45,620 nucleotides of DNA, taken from Nocardia jejuensis NBRC 103114. Its GTDB lineage: Bacteria > Actinomycetota > Actinomycetes > Mycobacteriales > Mycobacteriaceae. Shown one piece after another: positions 16,940 to 27,117 of the stretch (positions within the stretch are counted from its first letter, which is position 1; each line of letters starts with the position of its first letter). A program made the translations under genes and the position numbers. The notes beneath the pieces are model-generated. The model searched no databases and was not told the DNA's origin. It saw only the letters and a program-made list of their open reading frames with translations. The stretch covers positions 1 through 45,620 of the forward strand of contig NZ_BDBU01000058.1 of the NCBI RefSeq assembly GCF_001613145.1, read 5' to 3'.

Positions 16940-17976
16940 GGCGCCGGCGGCAACACCGCGACCTGCCCGGCGTAGGACAATCCCGCCCCGAAAGCCAGCA
17001 GCAGCGCGAGCTGTCCGCCTTTCGCCTTTCCGGTGACCAGCATTTCCTCGATCGCCAGTGGAATCGACGCGGCGGAGGTGTTTCCGGTGTTCTCGATGTC
17101 ATTGGCCATCGGGATATCGTCGGCCAGACCGAGGTTCTTCTTCATGAGCTCATTGATCCGGGCATTGGCCTGGTGCGGTACGAAAACCTCGATATCGTCC
17201 TTGGACACCCCGGCCACGTCCAGCGCCGAGGCCAATGCGCGCGGCAACGTGACCGCCGCCCAGCGGAATACCCGGGGCCCCTCCATACGCAACAGCATTC
17301 GCCCGACCGGATCCGTTTCCGGATCCTTGCCCTGATAGGACTCGGCGCGATCCATCATTTCGAGAATATTGAAATTCTGGCCGATCGCCGAGGCGTTCTC
17401 ACCATCGCTGCCCCACACCGCCGGGGAGATGCCGTTCTCCTGACTCGGCCCGATGACCACCGCGCCCGCGCCGTCACCGAAGATGAACGCGGTGCCGCGA
17501 TCGTGCGGATCCAGTGAGAACGACATGGTTTCCGCGCCGATGAGCAGCACGTAATCCGCGGAGCCCGAGCGCAGCAGATCCGCCGCCACGGCCAGTCCGT
17601 ACCCGAACCCGCCGCACCCCGACACCAGGTCGAAGGCCGGAATGCCGTTGATGCCCAGGTCGTGGGCGACGGTCGGGCCACCGTGCGGGGTGATATCGGG
17701 CCAGGTGGAACTGGCGAGAATCAGCGCACCGATCTTCGACCGGTCGACGCCGCTGTTCTTGATGGCCCGCTCGCCCGCGGCGACGGCCATCGAACGCAGG
17801 GATTCGTCGCCACTCACCCAGCGGCGGTTACGAATTCCGCTGCGGTCGTAGATCCACTCGTCGGTGGAATCGAGTGTCTCGCACACCTCGTCATTGCTGA
17901 CGATCCGGCGCGGCCGATAGGCGCCGATGCCGAGCATCGCAATATTCTGATGACCCTTGTTGATCGCAATGCTCAC
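16921..17976 (-). CDS. FabH-like beta-ketoacyl-ACP synthase III, copy 1
   Basis: 351 aa from GTG 17976, chosen because it gives the same N terminus (MSIA-NKGHQN) as the paralogue; an ATG at 18018 is also in frame. The thiolase-fold KAS III triad is complete: Cys121 in SGCGGFG, His268 in PHQAN, Asn299 in ENTGNTSAAS. Such enzymes condense an acyl-CoA or starter with malonyl-ACP. It resembles M. tuberculosis FabH, which links FAS-I products to FAS-II mycolate synthesis, but a second copy of equal length lies 1 kb away, so one or both may serve a specialised pathway. Its 3' end lies in a tandem repeat. It ends 55 bp from the stop of the opposing kinase gene. Confidence 0.88.
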   Translation of the reverse strand: MSIAINKGHQNIAMLGIGAYRPRRIVSNDEVCETLDSTDEWIYDRSGIRNRRWVSGDESLRSMAVAAGERAIKNSGVDRSKIGALILASSTWPDITPHGGPTVAHDLGINGIPAFDLVSGCGGFGYGLAVAADLLRSGSADYVLLIGAETMSFSLDPHDRGTAFIFGDGAGAVVIGPSQENGISPAVWGSDGENASAIGQNFNILEMMDRAESYQGKDPETDPVGRMLLRMEGPRVFRWAAVTLPRALASALDVAGVSKDDIEVFVPHQANARINELMKKNLGLADDIPMANDIENTGNTSAASIPLAIEEMLVTGKAKGGQLALLLAFGAGLSYAGQVAVLPPAPTEASF

Positions 17977-18291
17977 CACAGGTAACTCACAACCCCTAAC
18001 GACACCATTGTCATACACACATCCGTTTCACAATAAGCCACGACGCCGCCGCATTCCACAGCTTCGTGCACGGCGGGCAACTTCATGGAGCCGAATGCCG
18101 TACCGCTCGCGGCGAAAGTCATCGCACTCGAACGGAATGCCGAACCGTTCGCACCGAACATCGGTCGGCCGGAGCCGAACTGGGGTCGCACCACCACGCC
18201 GGGGCAGAAGAGCGACGGCGGATTCGAGGCCGAGTCAGCGCCGAATCGAACGGTCAGCGCCGGGTCGGACGGTCAGCGCCGAATCGAACGG
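17977..18291. other. Intergenic region between YhhN gene and FabH copy 1
   Basis: 315 bp without a convincing gene. It holds the promoter-like element of FabH copy 1 (18005-18032), a stretch with several short CCGAAC/GAACGG-type words (18085-18180), and the 19-bp tandem repeats at 18234-18297. Confidence 0.5.
18005..18032 (-). promoter_or_regulatory. Upstream element shared by both FabH copies (site 1)
   Basis: On the minus strand TGTGAA-N14-GACAATGG, followed by T/G and GTCG; 28 bp separate it from the GTG start. The same arrangement occurs upstream of copy 2 at 20076-20103. Conservation of hexamers and spacing, while spacer bases differ, suggests a promoter or activator site. Confidence 0.45.
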
Positions 18292-18297
18292 TCAGCG
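18234..18297 (-). repeat. 19-bp tandem repeat spanning and following the yhhN stop
   Basis: Units of GTCAGCGCCGAATCGAACG (+ strand) start at 18234, 18253 and 18272, with a partial copy at 18291 that contains the actual yhhN stop. The middle unit differs at a few bases. On the minus strand each copy starts with TGA, and the 19-bp period puts stops in all three frames. Confidence 0.9.
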
Positions 18298-18978
18298 GTG
18301 CGCGCGCGGATCGGCCAGCAGGTACTGGGCCGCGGCATAGGTCCCGAGGATGACGCCCTCGCTCACGCGCCGCGACGTGGGAGTCCGCGCGAATATCCGG
18401 CGCAGCACGATCAGCCCGTCGGAGACCGTGAACAGCAGCGCCCCCAACCCGAGTCGACTGCGTGGATCCGAGTTCGGAACATTCAGGCCCGCAACGTTCC
18501 TCGCGCCGGGAGCGAGGCCGGGATCGGACGCGAGGGTGGCCGCGGCGCCCAGTGTCGCACCGTAGGCCGTCAGCGGCGCGGCGATGCCGGGCGCCTTGGC
18601 CCGCATCAGCGCGGCCGCACCCAGCCAGGCCGCCAGTCGCTGGCCCGCGATCTCGGGGCGGGGCCGGGCCCCGCGCCGCCACCAGAGCCACGAGTACCCG
18701 GACTGCATGACGGCGAAAGAGGTTGCGCCCGTGACCAATCGGCCGTCGTTGTCCGGCTCGAGCAGCAGCACGTCGCCGACCGTCGCGGCCGCCAACGCAC
18801 CGAGCAGCACGGTGCGGTCCACCGGATCCAGGTCGCCGCCGTTGACCACCACGTCCGCCGCGAGCAGCGGCATCAGCAGTGGCTTGGCGACCCGCTGCAG
18901 GGCGTCGCGGCCGGTGACGGCGCCGAACACGGTCACCACCGCCGCACCCGCGAACGCCGCGCGGAACGGACGGGGCAT
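18292..18978 (-). CDS. YhhN (TMEM86-like) family membrane protein, possible lysoplasmalogenase
   Basis: 228 aa with about 7-8 hydrophobic segments. YhhN signatures: AKPLLMPLL near the N terminus, GDVLLLEPD with the conserved Asp, and LGALLFTVSDGLIVL with another conserved Asp. Characterised relatives (TMEM86B, Legionella YhhN) hydrolyse the vinyl-ether bond of lysoplasmalogens; activity in mycolate-type bacteria is not established. Its ATG overlaps the FabH copy 2 stop by one base (TGATG), so it is translated together with that gene. Tandem repeats begin at its stop. Confidence 0.82.
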   Translation of the reverse strand: MPRPFRAAFAGAAVVTVFGAVTGRDALQRVAKPLLMPLLAADVVVNGGDLDPVDRTVLLGALAAATVGDVLLLEPDNDGRLVTGATSFAVMQSGYSWLWWRRGARPRPEIAGQRLAAWLGAAALMRAKAPGIAAPLTAYGATLGAAATLASDPGLAPGARNVAGLNVPNSDPRSRLGLGALLFTVSDGLIVLRRIFARTPTSRRVSEGVILGTYAAAQYLLADPRAHR

Positions 18979-20033
18979 CAGAAGCTGGGCTCGGCCGGAG
19001 CCGGGGGCAGCACCGCGACCTGACCGGCGTAGGACAGGCCGGCGCCGAAGGCCAGCAGCAGCGCGAGCTGTCCGCCCTTGGCCTTGCCGGTCACCAGCAT
19101 CTCCTCCATGGCCAGCGGAATCGAGGCGGCCGAGGTGTTGCCGGTGTTCTCGATGTCATTGGCCATCGGGATCTCCTCGGCGAGGCCGAGGTTCTTCTTC
19201 ATCAGTTCGTTGATGCGCGCGTTGGCCTGGTGCGGGACGAAGATCTCGATGTCCTCCTTGGCCACGCCCGACAGCTCGATGGCGCTGGACAGCGCGCGCG
19301 GCAGCGTGACAGCGGCCCAGCGGAAGACCTTGGGGCCCTCCATGTGCAGCGACATCCGGCCCACGGCCTCGACCGCGGGATCGGTGCCCTGCAGGCGCTG
19401 GGCCTTGTTCATGAATTCGAGGAAGTCGACGTCCTGGGCGATGGCTTCGGCGTTCTCGCCGTCGCTGCCCCAGACCGTGGGCGAGATGCCGTTCTCCTCG
19501 CTCGGGCCTACCACGACGGCGCCCGCGCCGTCACCGAAGATCATGGCGGTGCCGCGATCGGTCGGGTCGAGACCGACGGTCATCGTTTCCGCGCCGATGA
19601 CCAGGATGTACTCGGCCGAGCCGGAGCGGATCATGTCCGTCGCGACGCCGAGGCCGTAGCCGAAGCCGCCGCAACCGGAGGTCAGGTCGAAGGCGGGAAT
19701 GCCGTTGATGCCGAGGTCGGCGGCGACCGAGGGCGCGCCGTGCGGGGTCAGCTTGAGCCAGCTCGAGGTGCACAGCAGCAGCGCGCCGATCTTGGACCGG
19801 TCGATGCCGGTGTTCTTCAGCGCCCGCTCACCCGCCGCGGCGGCCATGCTGCGCAGCGTTTCGTCGCCGCTGATCCACCGGCGGTTGTTGATGCCGGTGC
19901 GATCGAAGATCCATTCGGGCGTGGAGTCCAGCTGCTCGCACACGTCGGCGTTGCTGACCACGCGCTCGGGCCGGTAAGCACCGATGCCGAGCATCGCAAC
20001 ATTCTGATGACCCTTGTTGACTGCAATGCTCAC
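18978..20033 (-). CDS. FabH-like beta-ketoacyl-ACP synthase III, copy 2
   Basis: 351 aa from GTG 20033, the same length as copy 1 and similar along the whole sequence, with the same triad (Cys121 in SGCGGFG, His in PHQAN, Asn in ENTGNTSAAS). Differences cluster in surface segments and around residues 88-96 (LLCTSSWLKLTPHG here, LILASSTWPDITPHG in copy 1), close to the acyl tunnel, so substrate preference may differ. It has no repeat at its 3' end. It is coupled to yhhN by a 1-base overlap. Which copy is the housekeeping FabH cannot be decided here. Confidence 0.88.
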   Translation of the reverse strand: MSIAVNKGHQNVAMLGIGAYRPERVVSNADVCEQLDSTPEWIFDRTGINNRRWISGDETLRSMAAAAGERALKNTGIDRSKIGALLLCTSSWLKLTPHGAPSVAADLGINGIPAFDLTSGCGGFGYGLGVATDMIRSGSAEYILVIGAETMTVGLDPTDRGTAMIFGDGAGAVVVGPSEENGISPTVWGSDGENAEAIAQDVDFLEFMNKAQRLQGTDPAVEAVGRMSLHMEGPKVFRWAAVTLPRALSSAIELSGVAKEDIEIFVPHQANARINELMKKNLGLAEEIPMANDIENTGNTSAASIPLAMEEMLVTGKAKGGQLALLLAFGAGLSYAGQVAVLPPAPAEPSF

Positions 20034-20075
20034 CACAGGTGACTCACACGACCCTTCACACGCAATTGCCCGACC

Positions 20076-20103
20076 CCATTGTCGGACAGAAGACCAATTC
20101 ACA
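20076..20103 (-). promoter_or_regulatory. Upstream element shared by both FabH copies (site 2)
   Basis: Minus strand TGTGAA-N14-GACAATGG followed by GGTCG, 42 bp before the GTG start of copy 2. It matches site 1 in both hexamers and in spacing. Confidence 0.45.
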
Positions 20104-20144
20104 GGCTAACTCAGAGGCCGGTTCCAGCCCAGAGCAGATCTTGT

Positions 20145-20690
20145 TCAGCCGAGTGCGAGATCCTTCAACCCGAGAATCGAGCGATATTCGAGTCCCTCGG
20201 CCGCGATCACACCGTCGGCTCCGGTCTCCCGATCCACCACGGTGGCCACTCCCACCACGATCGCGCCGGCGTCCCGCAGCGTGCGCACCGCGGTCAGCGG
20301 CGAGTTGCCGGTGGTCGTGGTGTCCTCCACCACGAGCACGCGCTTGCCCACGATGTCCGGGCCCTCGATCTGCCGCTGCATGCCGTGTGCCTTGGCTGCC
20401 TTGCGGACCACGAACGCGTCGATGGGACGGCCCGGCGCGTGCATGACGGCCGCGGCGACCGGATCGGCGCCCATGGTCAGCCCGCCGACCGAATCGAAAT
20501 CCCAGTCCGCGACCAGTTCACGCAGCAGCTTGCCGATCAACGGCGCTGCCTCGTGGTGCAGGGTCGCACGGCGCAGATCCACGTAGTAGTCGGCTTCGTT
20601 GCCCGAGGAGAGCGTCACCCGCCCGTGCACGACGGCGAGGCCGCGCACCAGTTCGGCAAGTCTGTCCCGGTCGGTCGTCGTTACCTGCAT
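20145..20690 (-). CDS. pyrE: Orotate phosphoribosyltransferase
   Basis: 181 aa. It transfers the phosphoribosyl group of PRPP to orotate, giving orotidine 5'-phosphate in de novo pyrimidine synthesis. The PRPP loop is VLVVEDTTTTGNS (acidic pair ED, then TTTTG). SSGNEADYYVDLR and GGLTMGADPVA are typical of the family. ATG 20690 follows GGAAGGA at a somewhat long spacing; the frame is open upstream into the SDR gene but without a better start. It lies 8 bp downstream of the SDR gene, so it is probably cotranscribed. M. tuberculosis Rv0382c (pyrE/umpA) is the counterpart, also near clpB. Confidence 0.96.
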   Translation of the reverse strand: MQVTTTDRDRLAELVRGLAVVHGRVTLSSGNEADYYVDLRRATLHHEAAPLIGKLLRELVADWDFDSVGGLTMGADPVAAAVMHAPGRPIDAFVVRKAAKAHGMQRQIEGPDIVGKRVLVVEDTTTTGNSPLTAVRTLRDAGAIVVGVATVVDRETGADGVIAAEGLEYRSILGLKDLALG

Positions 20691-20698
20691 TGCTGTGT

Positions 20699-21523
20699 CT
20701 ATGTCCTTCCGCGTGCGTTGAACATGCGTCGATCGATACGGGTCACCAGTGATCGCGGGACCAATCCGGCGACCGCGGCGATGGCCTTGTACTGCATTCC
20801 GGGCACGCTGATCACCCGGTCCTTCTCCAGATCCCGCAGCGAACCCGCCACGACCTTCTCCACGCTCAGCCACAGCCCTCGTGGCAGCGAGGCCGTATCG
20901 ATCCCGGCTCGCTCATGGAATTCGGTGCGGACGAGCCCCGGGCACAGAGCCTGCACCCGTACGCCGGTTCCGGCGAGACCACCCGCCAGTCCTTGGGAGA
21001 AGGATACGACGTACGCCTTGGAGGCCGAATAGGTCGAGCCCCGTCCGGGGATCAGGCCCGCCATGCTCGCCACGTTCACCACGGTCCCGTTGGCGGCGTG
21101 CAGCATGGACGGCAGGGCGGCGCGGGTCAACTGCACGACGGCGGTGACGTTCACGTCCAGCTGGCGTTGCAGCGCGGCCGGATCATGGGTCCAGAATTCG
21201 CCCGAATTGCCGAATCCCGCGTTGTTGACCAGGAATTCGACGCCCGCGCCCAGCCGCTCGGCGACCCGATCCCGATCCCGCGGGCGGGCCAGATCGACCG
21301 GCAGCACCTCCGCGCGCGACCCGTATCTGACCTGAACCTCACGGGCCAGCGATACCAGGCGTTCCTCGGTGCGCGCCGCCAGCACCAGGTCGTATCCGAG
21401 TGACGCGAGTCGCATCGCGTACGCCTGGCCGATCCCCGACGTCGGCCCCGTGACCAGGGCCACCGGTCGAATCGCACCGGGCAGGCGCGCGGCGCCCGCG
21501 GCGGCGGGGGAACTCTCGGTCAT
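20699..21523 (-). CDS. Short-chain dehydrogenase/reductase
   Basis: 274 aa. Classical SDR: the cofactor loop TGPTSGIG (residues 25-32), NNAG, catalytic Ser in NVASMAG, and Tyr/Lys in YSASKAY. An Arg after the second beta strand (AARTEERL) suggests NADP(H) preference. The substrate is unknown; members of this cluster often act on fatty acyl or steroid-like ketones. The last ~50 residues are hydrophobic and basic (YKAIAAVAGLVPRSLV), which may attach it to the membrane. It lies directly upstream of pyrE. Confidence 0.9.
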   Translation of the reverse strand: MTESSPAAAGAARLPGAIRPVALVTGPTSGIGQAYAMRLASLGYDLVLAARTEERLVSLAREVQVRYGSRAEVLPVDLARPRDRDRVAERLGAGVEFLVNNAGFGNSGEFWTHDPAALQRQLDVNVTAVVQLTRAALPSMLHAANGTVVNVASMAGLIPGRGSTYSASKAYVVSFSQGLAGGLAGTGVRVQALCPGLVRTEFHERAGIDTASLPRGLWLSVEKVVAGSLRDLEKDRVISVPGMQYKAIAAVAGLVPRSLVTRIDRRMFNARGRT

Positions 21524-21639
21524 CGACTACCCATCACTCGTACGTGAGAGATCGGTCGCCGATGACCGAGGCTGCGCAACCATTCTGGTCCCTCGCGCGC
21601 TCGGGCGAGGGGAATCCGCGTGCACTCATCGCGGCGGCA

Positions 21640-22794
21640 TCACCGCGGTGTCGGCCCCTGGTACGGGCGGAAGCCCGGATGGAAGGGGCCGCCGGGCGGG
21701 GCGCTGCGGCCCTGATCCTTGCGCCATCCCTGCTCGGGCTCGGCGTCGTCGTAATCGGCGTCGGGTTCCTCGTCGGTCCACTTCGCGGTGTCCGGGTCGC
21801 GCCGCTCGTCCTCGTCGCTCTCGGCGCGCACGCGCGGCGGCCGGCCGGTCTCGTCGTCCTCCGGCTCGTCGACCCATTCGTCCTCGGCGGCGGGCGGCCA
21901 GTTGCGGCGCGGGCGATTGCGCGGATCGGGCACGACTTTGAGTGCGGGACGCCAGGATTCGGCCTCGCCGTCCTCGCCCTCGCCGCCGGCCGTGATGTCC
22001 GAAACGAGCGGCGAGCCGTAGTCCTCGTCCGAGCGGGCGGACTGCTCGCGACCGGCCGACACCGGGACCCGCTCGACGTCGTCGCCGTAGTCACCGAATT
22101 CGTCGTGGCCGTCGTAGTTCTCGTCCTCGGGGGCCGGACGGGAGCGGCCCGGTTCGGGCAACTCGTCGCGACCGCGTTCGGAGTTGATCACCGGCGGCAG
22201 CACGTGCAGCAGACCCGAGAGTCGCAGCACCGCGTCGATCGACATCTCCCAGTCCTTGGCGACCGCGCCGACCGGGAGCATGCCGAGGGTCCAGTTGCCC
22301 TCGCTCCAGAGCTGCTGCACCTCGTCGGGCAGGGATTCGATGAACGCGACCATCCGCTGATCGACGGCGTGCCGCGCGATATCGGGGTTGGTGGCGAACA
22401 CGACTCGATCACCGATCGCACCGAGCAGTTCCAGATCGTGGTCCTTGGGCGGCGCCGCCGTCTTCAGGCGTAGATCGATGTCGATGTCCGAACCGATCTG
22501 CCGGCGCACCGCGACCAGGGTGGCGGCGTCCTCGAGATCGAACAGAACGAACTTCTCGCCCTTGCGGTTTCCGGACACCACGTCCACGGCCGAGAGGTAG
22601 CCGAGCTTGGCCAGCGCGCCGCGCCGCCAGGTCGAGGCCAGTGCCGGTTCCACCGAGACATAGGTGTAGCCCTGGGATTTCGCCCAGACCTGCCGGACGT
22701 GTCCGGTGCGCTGCCGTTGCAGCCGATCGAAATAGAGCAGCACGATCGCACCCACGAGCGCGATCGCCGCCAACCCGAACCAAATAGCCGTCAT
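21640..22794 (-). CDS. N-terminally anchored membrane protein with long acidic tail (Rv0383c-like)
   Basis: 384 aa. One TM segment at ~3-21 is followed by a folded region (~40-190, including FVLFDLEDAATL and WTLGMLPVGAVAKDWEMSID). The remaining ~180 residues are low-complexity, rich in Glu, Asp, Pro and Arg, and probably disordered. Its position between clpB and pyrE matches M. tuberculosis Rv0383c, a conserved protein of unknown function. No enzymatic motif is seen. It starts 59 bp after the DUF5666 gene stop, so they may share a transcript. Confidence 0.75.
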   Translation of the reverse strand: MTAIWFGLAAIALVGAIVLLYFDRLQRQRTGHVRQVWAKSQGYTYVSVEPALASTWRRGALAKLGYLSAVDVVSGNRKGEKFVLFDLEDAATLVAVRRQIGSDIDIDLRLKTAAPPKDHDLELLGAIGDRVVFATNPDIARHAVDQRMVAFIESLPDEVQQLWSEGNWTLGMLPVGAVAKDWEMSIDAVLRLSGLLHVLPPVINSERGRDELPEPGRSRPAPEDENYDGHDEFGDYGDDVERVPVSAGREQSARSDEDYGSPLVSDITAGGEGEDGEAESWRPALKVVPDPRNRPRRNWPPAAEDEWVDEPEDDETGRPPRVRAESDEDERRDPDTAKWTDEEPDADYDDAEPEQGWRKDQGRSAPPGGPFHPGFRPYQGPTPR

Positions 22795-22853
22795 CGCCGC
22801 CTACCCTATCCAGCTGTGCGGGTGATCGCCCGCTACATCTGCACCGTTGTTTG

Positions 22854-23783
22854 TCACCGTGTTCCACCGGGCAGCGAAGTGCTGATGATGACCTCGGCCT
22901 TGATCGACCCGTCGGATGCCTTGTCGCCCTGCACCATCACCATCTCACCCACCGCCAGATCCTTGACCGTCATGGTGCCCAGCGAGATCACCTGCGTCTT
23001 GTCATCGGTGTGCACGGTCACCGTAGTGCCGGACAGGGTGGTGAGCTTGATGGTGGTCCCGTCATTGCTCGCGATGGTGCCCATGTTCGCGCCGAGATCG
23101 TCGATATCGCCCAGGCCCGGAATCTGCGGGATGCCGCTCGGAAGTGGCTGCGAGGACGCCTTTCCCGAGGTCGGAGGGAAGATGCCGATGCTGGTGGTCT
23201 TGCCGCCCGAGGAATTGTCCGCGGCGGTGTCGGACGAGTCCCGGTTGGCGATAAGGGTTCCCGCGAGCACGCCGACCACCGCGACGAGGGCGAGCGCCGC
23301 GAGCCCCAGCGCGATCCACACGCCGGTCCGGCGCGGCGGCTTGCCCGGGGGCGGCGGGGATCCCGCGGGCTGGTATCCGCCCGGCGGCATTCCCGGTCCG
23401 CCCGGTCCCCCGGGTGCGCCCTGGTACCCGGGTCCGCCCGGGCCGTAGCCCGCGCCCGCCTGGTAGGCGGCGGTCGGCTCGTAGCCCGCTCCGGCCGGAT
23501 AGGTCGTGGTCGGCTCGTAGCCGGCGCCGCCGAGATACGCGGCGGTCGGCTCGTAGCCGCCCCACTGGTTGTCGTACGGCGGCATCACCCGGGTGGCCTC
23601 CGGCCCGGGTGGCTGCCCGAAGTAGTCGTTCGGGGCCGCCGGGATGTGCTCGGTGGGCCCGTACGCCGCCCCGAACTCCGAGGTGTGCCCGGCCGGTTGT
23701 CCGGTGGCGTCGACCCTCTCGGTCGGACCGTCCACCGATTCCGGTTCCGGTCGCCGCGCCCACGGATCGCTCGGATTCGTCAT
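22854..23783 (-). CDS. Pro-rich single-pass membrane protein with C-terminal DUF5666-like domain
   Basis: 309 aa from ATG 23783, preceded by GGAGG at 4 nt; the frame is open much further upstream into repeats but without comparable start signals. Residues ~1-145 are Pro/Gly/Tyr-rich with three 13-residue repeats (GYEPTAAYLGGAG type). A TM segment lies at ~150-175. The last ~75 residues (GTIASNDGTTIKLTTLSG, then VTVHTDDKTQV) fit the DUF5666 OB-like fold seen in secreted or surface proteins of unknown role. The C-terminal domain is predicted outside the membrane. Confidence 0.78.
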   Translation of the reverse strand: MTNPSDPWARRPEPESVDGPTERVDATGQPAGHTSEFGAAYGPTEHIPAAPNDYFGQPPGPEATRVMPPYDNQWGGYEPTAAYLGGAGYEPTTTYPAGAGYEPTAAYQAGAGYGPGGPGYQGAPGGPGGPGMPPGGYQPAGSPPPPGKPPRRTGVWIALGLAALALVAVVGVLAGTLIANRDSSDTAADNSSGGKTTSIGIFPPTSGKASSQPLPSGIPQIPGLGDIDDLGANMGTIASNDGTTIKLTTLSGTTVTVHTDDKTQVISLGTMTVKDLAVGEMVMVQGDKASDGSIKAEVIISTSLPGGTR

Positions 23784-24048
23784 GGCCTCCAGGGTAGGCG
23801 GAGACCTTCGCCGCAGCCGCGAACTCGACCGAGCGGTGTGCAATACACCCGCGATACGCACGCCGAATCCACGCGCCCGAGCACCAGCCGCACCAGCGCG
23901 GACGGCGCGATTCCGCGCGCCGGGCGGTTCCGCGACACCTGCGGGCACGCGGTGCGTGTACGCGCGGCCTGCAGGTTGGCATCGACGGCAAGCGATTTCG
24001 ACGCGGGTGAGTTTCCGGAGACGAAGGCACGCTCGACGGCGGCACCGG

Positions 24049-24205
24049 CCGCGATCCCCCGCGACACCGGACATGCGGCGCGATCCCGCGACACCGAACG
24101 TGCAGCGCAATCCCCCGCGATACCCGGCGTGTGGCGCAATCCCACCGGACGTGCGGCGCGGCACCCACCACACCCGGCGTGCGCCGCAATCCCCCGCGAC
24201 AGCGC
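24049..24205. repeat. Degenerate 22-30-bp tandem repeat array
   Basis: About five imperfect units with the core GCGCAATCCCCCGCGACACC and then GGACGTGCGGC, starting near 24051, 24078, 24105, 24134 and 24156, with a further partial copy near 24185. Unit length varies, so it is not a CRISPR array. It lies just past the clpB terminator. Confidence 0.7.
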
Positions 24206-24240
24206 GCGGCCCCACGGACAGAGTGTCCGTGGGGCCGTGC
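24206..24240 (-). terminator. clpB terminator hairpin
   Basis: GGCCCCACGGACA (24208-24220) and TGTCCGTGGGGCC (24224-24236) form a perfect 13-bp stem with a 3-nt loop, extendable by G-U pairing. It begins 30 bp past the clpB stop. The stem is symmetrical and could act in both directions. Confidence 0.8.
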
Positions 24241-24270
24241 GTTCTGCCGCGGTGTCGCCCGCGCGTCGGA

Positions 24271-26826
<2,556 letters not shown>

Positions 26827-26859
26827 GTTCACCTTCCTACTAGTCGTATTGCTGAGTTC

Positions 26860-26886
26860 AACGCGACAAGAGTTGAGTCTGTTCCG
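26860..26886 (-). promoter_or_regulatory. SigH/SigE-type promoter of clpB
   Basis: On the minus strand CGGAAC, 17 bp, then CGTT, matching the actinobacterial stress sigma consensus (GGAAC/T, N16-20, GTT). It lies 34 bp or more before the clpB start. It overlaps the HAIR box, so HspR binding would block it. Confidence 0.65.
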
Positions 26887-26892
26887 CTCAAG
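26872..26892. promoter_or_regulatory. HAIR box (HspR operator) upstream of clpB
   Basis: GTTGAGT-N7-GCTCAAG, differing from the HAIR consensus CTTGAGT-N7-ACTCAAG at one base in each half. HspR, encoded in the dnaK operon, represses clpB through such boxes in Streptomyces and Mycobacterium. It lies in the divergent region shared with the MDR gene. Confidence 0.82.
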
Positions 26893-27117
26893 TCTGACTA
26901 GTTTTCGGCAGTGACACCAGAGCCGAAGGTCCCCGTTAACCGTACGCGCTGGTAACCCGGACGAATTGCCCGGACATACCGGACGAAGTGCCTGCGCAGC
27001 CCGATATTCGGGCGCGATGAAGGGACGTATCGGACCGGGAATGCCTACGATGGTCAGGTTCGTTGACGCATCACAGCAGCTCGTCGGTCCCGCAAGCCCG
27101 AACGAATGGAGCAGTCA

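Larger units (their letters stand above)
23784..24270. other. Intergenic region downstream of clpB with degenerate repeats
   Basis: 487 bp without a supported gene. It contains the clpB terminator (24206-24240), an array of imperfect repeats (24049-24205), and the ribosome site of the DUF5666 gene at its low end. Open frames across it have no start signals and reflect the repeats. Confidence 0.5.

Noticed and set aside
24049..24205. Possible CRISPR array
   Set aside because: Units vary in length, no regular unique spacers, no cas genes in the window.
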